The notes below the pieces were generated by a model. That model worked only from the letters and a program-made list of their open reading frames with translations. It was not told the origin of the DNA and searched no databases. Of a DNA stretch of 64,000 nucleotides, positions 22,770 through 32,629 are shown in pieces. Made by a program: the position numbers and the translations under genes. This stretch comes from Labia minor (lineage: Eukaryota > Arthropoda > Insecta > Dermaptera > Spongiphoridae), in NCBI GenBank assembly GCA_963082975.1, contig OY720344.1, positions 94,369,228 through 94,433,227 of the forward strand, written 5' to 3'. Each line of letters opens with the position of its first letter. The first letter of the stretch is position 1.

Positions 22770-24662
22770 TTAATGAGATGTATGCAGTTGTTTTCTTGAA
22801 ACAAGAATCTCAATATCTGGCTTAATATTGGAAACTTTTAATCTAAGATCCGGCTCTACATTTAATTTGTTTCTATATTTAGACTTAATATAAAATAGTA
22901 CCGAAAAAGCTTGTTCGCATAAATATGTTGTGCAGAATGGAATCAAGTGTTGAAGTGCTTTATTTGCAAGCGCAGGATAATCTGACCTGAGAAGTAACCA
23001 AAAGTTGCTCAATTCAGTTTTGTTAAATTTTAGTTTATAAGTTGTATCACATGATAATTCCACGAGAATATCTTGTTCAGGTGCAGATAAATGTTTAGCA
23101 TTTGTAATTTCCATATTAAATGGATCTCTGATCCAGTTATTGCAAGGATCAGGAGTAGAAAAATACTTCCTGAAGTTGCTTTTCAAAGTAATTAAATGTT
23201 CAACAAATAATTGACGCGTTTGATTAAGCAATTTTTCACTGGAGCTTTCTATGAAATCATTGAGAGTTGGAAAAGACTCATATACAGCGTTCTGGATGCG
23301 TTTCGACCACAAGTCGATTTTTTTAATCATTGCTTCTATTTTATCTTCAACTTTAAATATATTTACAACAGTACCTTGCAGGCTCAAATTAAGTTCGTTC
23401 AATTTTGTAAAAATATCAGTCAAGTAAGCCACCTTAGCTAACCAGATAAAATCATTGAAACATTCGGTCAGTTCAAAATGCGCATCTATTAAAAACAATC
23501 GTATTTCATCTCGAAGCTCAAAAAGGCGAATGAGTACTTTCCCGCGGGACAACCAACGTACATCTGTATGTAATAATAAATGTGTATGTTGACTACCCAT
23601 TTCCTCACACAAAATTTTAAAAACTCTGGAATTAAGTGGACGAGCCTTAATGAAATTGACAATTTTAACTACTTCGTCTAATGTTCTTTTCAAATCTGGT
23701 GACATATTTTTGGCTGCTAATGATTCTCTGTGAATGCAGCAATGATTCCAAACAACCTGAGGCGCAACATTTTTAATAAGAGCAATCAATCCAGTTCTTG
23801 TACCTGACATTGCACGAGCACCATCAGTGCAAATTCCAACACATTTTGGCCACTCTATTTCATTTTCGGTTATAAAATTATTCAAACTGTTAAATATGTC
23901 ATTAGCTGTCGTTCGTGAAGGTAGTGAATCACAAAACAATACATCTTCTTGTATTTGATTTTCAAACTCATATCTAATGAAAGCTAACAAATTGGCATTA
24001 TTAGTGACATCAGTACTTTCATCCAATTGTAATGAGTAATAGTGACTTTTGCGCACTCTCGATATTAATTCTTCTTTTATATTACATGACATGTCTTCAA
24101 TCCTATTCTTAACCGTATCATTTGATAATGAAATCAAATTTATATCGTTTGCTGCTTTAGTTCCTAACATTATATTTGTAATTACTTTTGTAGCAGGAAG
24201 AATTAATTGCTCTGCTATATTATGCGGCTTTCCTGCTTTAGCAATAAGTAGAGCTACTTCATATGATGCCATTACTGCTTTCTTACTCATACCACCAGAT
24301 CCCGTCTTTACCATCAATTTCTGACTTGAATTAAGTTCTTCTTTTTTCATTTTAAAAAATTCGATAGACTTACTAACATGCTCGCTGTGCTTTGTTTGTA
24401 AATGACGTCTGAGATTAGCAGGTTTCATACTTTCATTGGATAAACTTTCCTGACATAGAACGCAGACTGGTCTTTCCACATCATTGTTGCAAATATAAGT
24501 AAATCCAAATGATAAATAATCATCCGAATATTTTCTAGTTTTGCGTTTCTTGGTAGAGTTTGCTGTTGATGCCTCATCATCTGATTCTTTCCGTTTCTGT
24601 GTTGAACCAGTTTGTAGCCAACGATCCATTTTATGGAGTAATTTATTAACATTGAACTTCAA
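22770..24662 (-). CDS. hAT transposase, BED zinc finger type (ZBED5/FAM200-like)
   Basis: A 630-residue transposase that would cut and paste its own element. Residues 20-46 are Lys/Arg-rich, like a nuclear localisation segment. A BED-type zinc finger follows with C67, C70, H87 and H92. The RNase H-like catalytic core shows D214 in LQLDESTDVT, D280 in GICTDGARAMSG, and E583 in YLCEQAFSVL, the expected D-D-E set with a long insertion between the second and third residues. DVRWLSRG at 367-374 is the usual motif of this subfamily. The C-terminal dimerisation region covers about 520-605. The length is normal for this group and no stop or frameshift is seen. The ATG at 24662 is the first in frame, and MDRW at residue 12 is an alternative start. 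Domesticated relatives exist in vertebrates, but the flanking termini and target copy mark this as a transposon gene. Confidence 0.95.
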   Translation of the reverse strand: MKFNVNKLLHKMDRWLQTGSTQKRKESDDEASTANSTKKRKTRKYSDDYLSFGFTYICNNDVERPVCVLCQESLSNESMKPANLRRHLQTKHSEHVSKSIEFFKMKKEELNSSQKLMVKTGSGGMSKKAVMASYEVALLIAKAGKPHNIAEQLILPATKVITNIMLGTKAANDINLISLSNDTVKNRIEDMSCNIKEELISRVRKSHYYSLQLDESTDVTNNANLLAFIRYEFENQIQEDVLFCDSLPSRTTANDIFNSLNNFITENEIEWPKCVGICTDGARAMSGTRTGLIALIKNVAPQVVWNHCCIHRESLAAKNMSPDLKRTLDEVVKIVNFIKARPLNSRVFKILCEEMGSQHTHLLLHTDVRWLSRGKVLIRLFELRDEIRLFLIDAHFELTECFNDFIWLAKVAYLTDIFTKLNELNLSLQGTVVNIFKVEDKIEAMIKKIDLWSKRIQNAVYESFPTLNDFIESSSEKLLNQTRQLFVEHLITLKSNFRKYFSTPDPCNNWIRDPFNMEITNAKHLSAPEQDILVELSCDTTYKLKFNKTELSNFWLLLRSDYPALANKALQHLIPFCTTYLCEQAFSVLFYIKSKYRNKLNVEPDLRLKVSNIKPDIEILVSRKQLHTSH

Positions 24663-24721
24663 TAATATAAATATAATATAAATATAATATAAATATAACG
24701 AATTATTATTTACTAGCTATG

Positions 24722-24850
24722 TTTTAATATGATTTTAAATGAATGTTTTAATATCATTTTAAATGAATGTTTTAAATCATTTTAATAAATGTTTTAAATC
24801 ATTTTAAATAAATGATTTAATATCATTTTAAATGAATATTAATTTATATA
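24722..24850. repeat. Short tandem repeats, 5' flank of the transposase gene
   Basis: Several units of about 24-28 bases built on TTTTAAATGAATGTTTTAA. They lie upstream of the transposase start and could belong to its promoter or to subterminal binding sites. The role is inferred only from position. Confidence 0.7.
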
Positions 24851-24879
24851 ATAAATATATTTCGTAATTTGATTCTAAA

Positions 24880-24952
24880 ATATTATTAATTTCGTAATTT
24901 GATTCTAAAATATTATTAATTTCGTAATTTGATTCTAAAATATTATTAAAAT
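24880..24952. repeat. Three-copy tandem repeat
   Basis: Three near-identical units of about 30 bases containing TTCGTAATTTGATTCTAAAA. Confidence 0.9.
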
Positions 24953-25142
24953 AAATATTTTTTATTCATAAAACTAACTTATACTTACTCTCAAAAACAG
25001 CCTTTCTGGGAAATTGCAAAATGTGTTTAGTGTTTTTATAAAATAATGATCATGCAAATTACACTAAAAATTAAAAAAAATTATTAGCTATAATAAACTA
25101 TTATTAGCTATAATTTAATTATAATTAATTAAATTAATAAAA

Positions 25143-25246
25143 ATAATTTAAAGATACAACTCGTTGAGAAATGAACTTATAATTAACATTAATAAAAATA
25201 ATTTAAAGATACAACTCGTTGAGAAATGAACTTATAATTAACATTT
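25143..25246. repeat. Two-copy tandem repeat of about 53 bases
   Basis: Two near-identical units containing ACAACTCGTTGAGAAATGAA, within the hAT element. Confidence 0.9.
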
Positions 25247-25718
25247 GCTTTAAAACTGTTTAAAACCCCAGAGTGGACGCTGACAATTTGGGTTTTTCCG
25301 GGTAAGACTGTCCCCTCCCCTGGTTTTCCCCAATAACAAAGTGAAAGAAAATTCCCTTATATGCCTCCCCTTCCGAGCCCCTAAGAGGGATTATTTTAAA
25401 GGAACAATCGAAAAATGATTTTAAATGAATGAATGGATGAAAATTCAAATTTTATATATAGTTTTTTATATATGTTTATTTATTCACAAAAAATTAATTG
25501 ACATAATTATCAATTTAATAAAATAAAATAGTATTATTAATAGTATTAAATTATAGCCGTAATTCTCTAGGAGGATATAGTTAAACAATGAACTTTAAAT
25601 ATTTATATATGTATATATTTTTACGATGATTTTTTTCCGAGGACCGCGGACCCCCAGTAAAGGCTTCGCGGACCCCCAGGGGTCCGCGGACCACAGTTTA
25701 AGAACCACTGGTCTAGGA

Positions 25719-26370
25719 AATTAATTCGGCTAATGGTTATGTATATGTAATCTAAATTCCTTCTTTTGTTACCTTAATCCGCCTATTTAAAATTCATTAA
25801 CCTATTAATTTAATAAATTAAATTGAAAAAATTATTGATTATAAATTATTATTTAGAAGAGGTAATACCCTTAAGTATTGAAATGATAGATGTTATAGGG
25901 GCATTGTTCTTTTATTGATACATCCATCATGAACATCATGTTTCTAATGACATAATAGATATATTATATATATACTATATAAAAAGGCATTGTTTCCTTA
26001 AAGATAAAATTTTTTAAACGTTTTCGCTTAGCTTATAGAGGAAGAAGGAGGCTAGATGGAAAGACAATCCAATCTATAAACAAATTGTTTTAAACCGTCA
26101 CCAATATTTGCTTTGTATCTTCATTAACCTAAATATCTTTTTCCATCAATCATTTGAAAATCTTCATTATTATATGTTAATATATAACATTTGATAATAC
26201 ATATCTATATTAAAATAATTTATATAAATAATTTTAAAATTGAGGTTAATGATAAGAAAAGGATTTGTATCATTCTGATTACTGCTTGTTTGTTGATTAC
26301 TTACATGTTAAAAAAATAAACACATATATACAATTTCCAATTAGGAATGAAAATTTTCGGAAATTCAGAA
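25719..26370. other. AT-rich DNA
   Basis: No supported gene or repeat. Confidence 0.4.
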
Positions 26371-26399
26371 CTTGCTTGACCTCTGGATTATATATTATC

Positions 26400-26425
26400 A
26401 CCACAGGGGCGGTCCAATGCCATAA
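26400..26425 (+). repeat. hAT-like terminal motif
   Basis: CACAGGGGCGGTCCAATGCC resembles a hAT end. It is isolated. Confidence 0.25.
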
Positions 26426-26627
26426 TTGAAATTAAACCCTTTGATTTAAATAATTGTGAGTATATGGCATAGGAATCAAAATATTCATAACTAACATAAT
26501 GAGAACATAAATAAATTAAAACTCAATTTTATATAATAAGACTGGTAAAATATTAGAGATTTGCTTTCCGAAATGATATTATTTCAATTAAATATGAATT
26601 AATTATTGTATTAACTAATTTGTATAG

Positions 26628-26824
26628 GAGTAGCGGGTGGACACTCTATGATCCAGATAGAGATACGTCCACTTCAGGGAAGCAACTCTGCTCACGCAAG
26701 CCATGACTATTCCTCACCTTCCATTGAGGAAGTCGTGTCCCAAACTCTAAAAATTCCTATCTATTCGATATTCAAATCCTTCACAAATACTCCATCCACT
26801 CGGCAACCCTTCTGGCCAATGTGA
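26628..26824 (+). CDS. Candidate coding exon, product unknown
   Basis: An acceptor-like TAATTTGTATAG is followed by two bases and 64 sense codons to TGA at 26822. The stretch is much richer in GC than its surroundings. The peptide has normal protein composition: a start VAGGHSMIQIEIRPLQGSNS, a middle SSPSIEEVVSQTLKIPIYSI, and an end RQPFWPM. An internal ATG exists but the frame is open before it, which favours an internal or terminal exon over a small gene. A weak donor (GTGACG) at 26821 could replace the stop. One other frame is open for 25 codons from the same acceptor. No family is recognised and no neighbouring exon is proven. Confidence 0.45.
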
Positions 26825-27840
26825 CGTTTCATGATAAACAACCCTCTCTTCATTTTGAAAATTCATAGAAAAAGATGTAAACAGTTAAGGGAGATTAACA
26901 TCCGAAAATTTAAGGAATAAGAAAAATAGACTTAAAAAAAGTTATTTTATATAAATTATAATTAAGTTCTTTTCTTCTCACATTCAAAACAATTGTGAAT
27001 AAAAAATTTCAGCTAAAATTTGAGAAAAATAGCTTTTAAATTTTTAACCTAGACCTACAATATAAGTAGAAGAAAAAGCCATTAAAAATTAATTTATAAA
27101 ACAATAAATAATGTTAAATATTTAAGTTTAAGAAAATTTTTGATAATAGAAATTAAAATTATGCATAAGAACTTAAAGCAATAAAAATTAAAAACTTACT
27201 GCACACTTATAATTTAAATTTATTTGTCTATTTATAATTTAATTTTATGAATGATAAAATTTTTGTTCATTGTATTGCCGAAAGTATTTAATCAAATTCT
27301 GATTTGACATTGATAACATTTTTATTTTTTATTTTATAAAAATTAATTCCTAAAAATAAAAACTAAATAAAAACAATTTTTTTTTTTTGGTTATTTGTAA
27401 AACAAATATTTTGTTTTAAAATATAAGACAAACTGAACAAATAATTCAAATTTAAAAAGAATGAGAGCGAGAGAGAGCAATAAATTTGGAGTGAGTGAGA
27501 GAAATTATCAACTTATTGATCAATGATTGATTAATATATAAACAAAATAATATTATTGTTTAACTTACATATTTGCAATACCTGAATGTTTACTTTTTAA
27601 CTAGTAACATTCTAGAATATATAATCTTGAATGTTCATGAATCAATAAACCATGATCGATCAATCATTAGATTGAGAATTAAAAAATACCTAAGAGTTTT
27701 TTCTTTGTATTTTATTTTTACTCAAAAGCTAAAGGTAATATATTTCTCATTTAAAAGACTCCACTTAAAATATATTTGAATGAGTTTATCCATATATAAA
27801 TTTAAAATAAATAATAATAACTTATGGAACTAGTTACTAA
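26825..27840. other. AT-rich DNA
   Basis: No gene recognised. A GA-rich stretch is at 27460-27505. The frame at 27573-27779 is in AT-rich DNA and not supported. Confidence 0.4.
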
Positions 27841-27844
27841 TTAA

Positions 27845-28001
27845 TACGGACACATAACGGACGGAGGGACGAACGGACAGACATCATGCTAAAAATACTT
27901 TTTTTCTGTTAAGAAAATGCATGATTCGTGGAGATATGTAAAAATCTCCACATGTGAAATTTGGTGTGAAAACAATACCTCCCTTAGTATCGTCGGTCGG
28001 T
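27845..28001 (-). repeat. Family A repeat, copy 2 (truncated)
   Basis: Reverse-complement copy that ends at ATCGTCGGTCGGT on the right and breaks off within the TGTCCGTC region on the left. It keeps the ACATGTGGAGATTTTTACAT block. Confidence 0.85.
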
Positions 28002-28099
28002 AAAAATCATCTATGACAAGTTTTGTTAATTTTGAAATTATATTTAAGAAAATATTCTCAAATTTGACATCATCTATATATAAAAAAAGGATTAATAGA

Positions 28100-28270
28100 A
28101 ACTTGGAACATTAGTTCTCAGTTACTAGTTCCTTTCATTTTGAGGATCTAGTTACAAGTTACTACTTAAAGTAAAGTAACTTTTTTAGGATCTTGAATAA
28201 AAGGTACTTTTACGTATCGTAGTAGACCGTTAATGGGTCTTAAATTTAACCTTTTAAGTAAAGTGATGCA
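28100..28270. repeat. Possible TE remnant with TTACTAGTTACTT-type motif
   Basis: Repeated and inverted forms of AGTTACTAGTTCC and AAGTAAAGTAACTT resemble subterminal sequence of some DNA transposons. No ends can be fixed. Confidence 0.2.
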
Positions 28271-28669
28271 AAGATTATTTAGTTTAAAAAAAGTTATATC
28301 TTAGCTTTTTTATAATTTAAAATTTTACTATATAATAATAGGTATTCCATATATATGTATATTGTGTATAAAATAGACTAAATTTTAAAGATATATTTTA
28401 TATAATTAAATATTTTTGCAGATTCATTTAATAGGCAATAGGTACTCTTTGACATCTTTTATTTTATAAATAATACCTGGTACACACATAAAATTCAATA
28501 CTTTAATAAATTTATTATTTAAGAACCGAGTGAAAAAAAGTATCTGTCAGGAAATATTAATAAATAAACTGGTCGAATTATTTTGAATTATTTAATAATT
28601 ATTTAATAATTATTTACGTCAACCAATTGTGATATGTGCGTGTATATTCAAAAAATCAAAAATTAATTT

Positions 28670-28800
28670 TAGGTACAAAATCTTGAATACAAATTTCTAT
28701 AAATCTAGAGTATCTCTACTTTGGCTTATTAAGTCTGTTCTTTTACCTAAAGAATTAAAAAATATCATTCCCAAAAAAAAAAATATTAAATTTTTATTTT
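28670..28800 (-). repeat. Helitron-associated interior segment
   Basis: Matches 11973-12095 (TAGGTACAAAATCTTGAAT onward). It precedes the LINE fragment at 29040, as in the other composite copies. Confidence 0.55.
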
Positions 28801-29034
28801 AATTTCTAATGTATTTTAATAGTAGGTCAAATTTATTAACTATTTTAGTTGAAATAAATATTATTTGATTTTCATTTTATATGAAATTAGACAATTGACA
28901 ATTTTCTTAATTAAAATAATTTTCAACAGGTTTCGATAAATATCAAATTAATGCAAGGTGACTTTGGAAAAATATTAAAAATTATAAAACTATCTAAAAA
29001 TTAATTAATAAAAGAACAATGAATAAATCTATCT

Positions 29035-29855
29035 ATCAATCTCTGTAGGTCTACGGAACTCGAAAGTACTTGGCCGCAGCAACCACACCCCTCCAAGTAT
29101 TCCTATTCTGAGCCACAACCATCCAGTCCTTATCCTCTCCCATCTCTCTCACATCCTTTCCCACATTATCCACCCACCGTGTCCTTGGTTTTCCAAGTGG
29201 ATATTTCCCACTCGGTCTCCCTACCAATATATTTTTTGCCATTTTATCTTCTCCTATCCTAGCCACGTGTCCTGCCCACCGTAGCCATCTCGATTTTATA
29301 ATTCTAACTATATCTGGAGATGCATAGAGGTCATGCAATTCCTTCACCAATCTTCACCATTCTCCGGTGACCTCATCTTTCTTTTGCCCATAAATGCTTC
29401 GCAGAATCCTATTCTCAAATACTCTAAATCTACTCTCGTCACATAAGGTCATAGAACATGTCTCACACCCATATAATACAACCCCATATAATACAACCGA
29501 TAAAATAATTGTTTTATATATTTTAACTTTTATCCCCTTTGATAATAATTTTGATGCGATAAGCCCCTTTATTGCATGATACCAGGCGTTTCCCGATTGT
29601 AACCTCGCTTTAAACTCATCTCGAATATTATTATCTTTCGTTATTACTTATTACAGAACCTAACGATTCAAATTTTTCTACATTTTCAAATTCTATATCT
29701 TGTATGTTATGACTTTGTCTTAGTATTATTAATTTTCAGTCCCACTTCTTTTCCTGCTTCGATTAATTTTTCTACGCTATCTATGATTGCAATTGCCGAA
29801 TCTCCTATTATATTTAAGTCGTCTGCGTAACCTAATACTTGAATTTTTTTTTAAT
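29035..29855 (-). pseudogene. LINE, reverse transcriptase palm to C-terminal tail (longest copy)
   Basis: Minus-strand reading begins near 29850 with QVLGYADDLNIIGDS, the catalytic YADD motif. It continues through EAGKEVGLKIN, then with frameshifts through a VVLYG block and a CETCSMTL-like Cys segment. The last part, open from 29350, carries LRWAGHVARIGEDKMAKN and GRPSGKYPLGKPRTRWVDN, ending NTWRGVVAAAKYFRVP. An ATCTATC tail lies at the 3' side (about 29024-29040). An insertion of about 15 bases repeats CCATATAATACAAC near 29470-29500. The N-terminal half is absent. At least seven shorter copies of this family occur in the window. Confidence 0.85.
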
Positions 29856-30500
29856 TCTACTTCGTTTGACAATGAAAAAATAAATATAAAATAGTAACTT
29901 AATAAAAAATAAACACGAAAATAGATTAAAAAAAATAACATAAAATTAACTAATAAAAATTTATAAGAATTAACAAAAATTATAACGACAAAACATATCA
30001 AAAAATTTTTCTTTTTTTTGGAATATATCACCATTTTATTATTTTTATTTTTAAATATTGATGCACTCGGCAAGCTTCCATCCCTCAAACTCTAGTCGTC
30101 AAAACAATCGTTCTAACCGCGCGACTAATATATTAAAAAAATTAACACAATATATTTTCTCATGTAAGCAAGACAATTACCAAGCCATATTTGTTTTTTG
30201 TCTTTTTGAGATATTTATATATATTATTAAAATAAATATTTTTAATTTTATTTCGAAATTAAATAATAAATTTTAAAATATTTTAAATATAAAAAAAATA
30301 TTAATACAATATTAAATAAAGGAAAAAAGAGAAAAATTTCAATAAGGAGGTCATTTGTGACGTCATTCATATATAAATTTAAATTAAGAAAAAATTAATG
30401 AAGATAATTTTTCTCCAGTTTTGTATTTATAAATATTATCTATGGTGTGAATTTCAAAAAAATCCTTCTAGTGGTTAATTAATAAATTACAATAGAATAT
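29856..30500. other. AT-rich DNA
   Basis: A small GC-richer patch at 30060-30130 has no supported frame. The segment at 30340-30420 resembles, inverted, the right-hand part of family A (GTGACGTCATTCAT), but is too short to delimit. Confidence 0.35.
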
Positions 30501-30562
30501 ATATATATATATTTTGTAACGGGCGGACCATTTATTTTATTTGTAATTATATTTAAACCTAG

Positions 30563-30698
30563 TGAACCCCCATCCACTGGTATTGGCTCCCAGGAGGTGC
30601 TGTTCAGATGGAGCCCGCCCAAACTAAAAGGGATTCCCACAAAATATCTTACCAAGCCCTTTACTCGCTATGAAAGACAGTCGTTGCAAAACAATTGA
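30563..30698 (+). CDS. Candidate terminal coding exon, product unknown
   Basis: The acceptor is AATTATATTTAAACCTAG. One base then completes a codon, and 44 codons are open to TGA at 30696. The peptide is basic and proline-rich: it begins EPPSTGIGSQEVLFRWSPP and ends FTRYERQSLQNN. The incoming phase fits the donor at 18909 and also the donor at 8078, so it could be a last exon of a gene to its left. The opposite strand is also open for most of the island, with an ATG context and a GTAAGA donor near 30638, so a minus-strand first exon is the competing reading. Confidence 0.4.
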
Positions 30699-31712
30699 GC
30701 TGATGATATAGGGCATGGTACCCAATCCTTAAATTTATGTTTATATGTTCCATGTTCTGAAATATTTTGTAAATTTATCTTTACTTTTGTTTTCTTTCTT
30801 TCTATTAAACCCGTTAACAATATATAAATATTTTGTGAAAGTTATTTTTAACAACCCTTATTATCTTGGCGCCCAAATTAAAGTTATATCATTATCAAAT
30901 CGTTGTTATTTCTACAATATACAATTTTTGCTATTATAATAAGAGAAGATAAGAATAGAATAGTTGTATAATTCATTAGATAATATCTAATCCTTCAAGA
31001 TTTTTTTAAATTAAATATTTTATAAAATAAATAAAAATATATAATATATTAAATAACAAAATTTATATATAAAATTAAGAAAACTAATAATTATATTTTA
31101 ATGAAAAATAAAAAAAAAAATAATTCTTTGATATCTACCGTATCAGATGAAAAGATATCTGATAATTAAATTTTTAATAATGATAAGTAGTGATCGGTTA
31201 CATAATTATTAAGAGAAACATTAATTTTAAACTAGTGGGCGATTGATCAATGACTTTTAAATAATAGTTCTCTCATAATCTCTTATTTGCTATATATGTG
31301 CGACTCGTAAGCCAGACCGATTAACCCCAATTTTTAAAATTTTGGTAGTAATGTAATATAATGTAATCTGCAACATATGAAGTGAATAATGATAATCTTA
31401 ATATTCCAATACAATATACATTTTTCTGTATACAATAACCCCTGAATTTAATACAAGCTGTGAACTTTGGGCTTCATTTTCTGTTTTTTTAAATGTGGAG
31501 TTAATCGCTTTGGCTTCTGAGTGGCACATATATAATACGATGTCCAAAATAATTCTCGTTATTAGTTCTATTTATATTGTTTATTTTGAAAATAAAATTA
31601 TAAGAATAATTTATTTGTACAGTAATAATTCATTTGAAACTTGTTATCTTCTAGTTAACCGATCCGATTAAATCTATCCAAATAATATTTATGTATTAAG
31701 AGATTTTCCTTT
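30699..31712. other. AT-rich DNA
   Basis: A diffuse patch at 31290-31560 (for example AAGCCAGACCGATTAACC) resembles the family F/G vocabulary but has no clear borders. No gene. Confidence 0.35.
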
Positions 31713-31713
31713 A

Positions 31714-32218
31714 TAGTCAGCTTAATAAGTCCGTGACTTTTTGAATCATACAGATTTTTGGATAAAAAAATATTTTATTTTTCAACGTAGTCTTCTTTGA
31801 GCTCTATACATTTCGTCCAACGTTTCTCCTATTTTTTTATCCATTCCAAAAAATAAGATTGATCGAGGAAATCAAAATAGATTTAGTTGTGAGTTGATTT
31901 CATCGTTCGAGTTAAATTTCTTTCCGCAGAGGCATTTCTTTAGGTTTGGGAACAAGAAATAGTCACTCGGGGCTAAATCTGGAGAATAGGGCGGATGAGA
32001 GTGCAATTCATATCCCAATTCATGGATTTTCATGGATATTCACTTTTTTCCATTCTTTTCTCAAATCACCAGGAAGTCTGCTATTAATGGATGCCAAACA
32101 AAAACTAAAAACCCAGCTGTACAGGAGTCAGCTGATAGTTGCCTGCTGACAGGAGCATGGTTGCCATTTCATTTAATAGACCGGAAATTTAAAGTCACGG
32201 ACTCATTGACCTACCCTA
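31714..32218 (-). mobile_element. Internally deleted mariner-like element
   Basis: The left end reads TAGTCAGCTTAATAAGTCCG. The right end, inverted, reads AGGGTAGGTCAATGAGTCCG. Both are followed by TGACTTT and sit next to TA. Minus-strand fragments at about 31900-31770 match the C terminus of a mariner transposase: LDQSYFLEWIKK, a stop, then EKRWTKCIELKEDYVEK. The block with the catalytic residues is lost. The two overlapping plus-strand frames at 31946-32310 lie in the element and are not genes. Confidence 0.75.
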
Positions 32219-32587
32219 ATAGATATTATTTATTTATTAAAATGAATGAAATATTCTCAAAAAATGAAAGGATCAAAATTGTTTTCTTTAAATATGCAAA
32301 TAACAAATAATTAAAAAACAGTTTAAGGTGAAGTAAGGAATAAAGAATTTAATTTTTATTATACTTATAAAAATATTTTATTTGAATTTATTATTGAGGG
32401 TTTTGATGGTATTTTGTACTCAATTTTTTTAACTAGCTTCTAATTATTTGATTAATTCGAAATTTTTTATACTTATTTGTTTTTGTTGACAATATATTAA
32501 CTATTTGTAAAATTTACTAAATTTTATTAATATTAATTAATTAGAATTTAATTATTTTAACACGTAAAAGTAAATCTATATTATCAG

Positions 32588-32629
<42 letters not shown>

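Larger units (their letters stand above)
22376..25718 (-). mobile_element. Intact hAT transposon with perfect 8-bp target duplication
   Basis: The element body is 22384-25710 (3,327 bases). The eight bases GTCTAGGA occur immediately outside both ends, the target length expected for hAT elements. The ends read CATAGGTTCTTAAACTT (left) and, inverted, CAGTGGTTCTTAAACTGTGG (right), with a CCGCGGACCCCC-type subterminal zone. Inside is one uninterrupted transposase gene on the minus strand. Downstream of the gene start lie short tandem repeats (24720-24850, 24880-24950, 25145-25245). A perfect target copy and an undamaged frame indicate recent insertion. Confidence 0.95.

Noticed and set aside
24049-24324. 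Plus-strand frames antisense to the hAT transposase
   Set aside because: Shadows of the transposase coding strand.
24425-24652. 75-codon minus-strand frame overlapping the transposase N terminus
   Set aside because: An out-of-frame shadow. The zinc finger is in the long frame.
29777-30088. 103-codon minus-strand frame rich in K, N, F and I
   Set aside because: AT-rich chance frame overlapping, out of frame, the end of the LINE relic at 29.85 kb.
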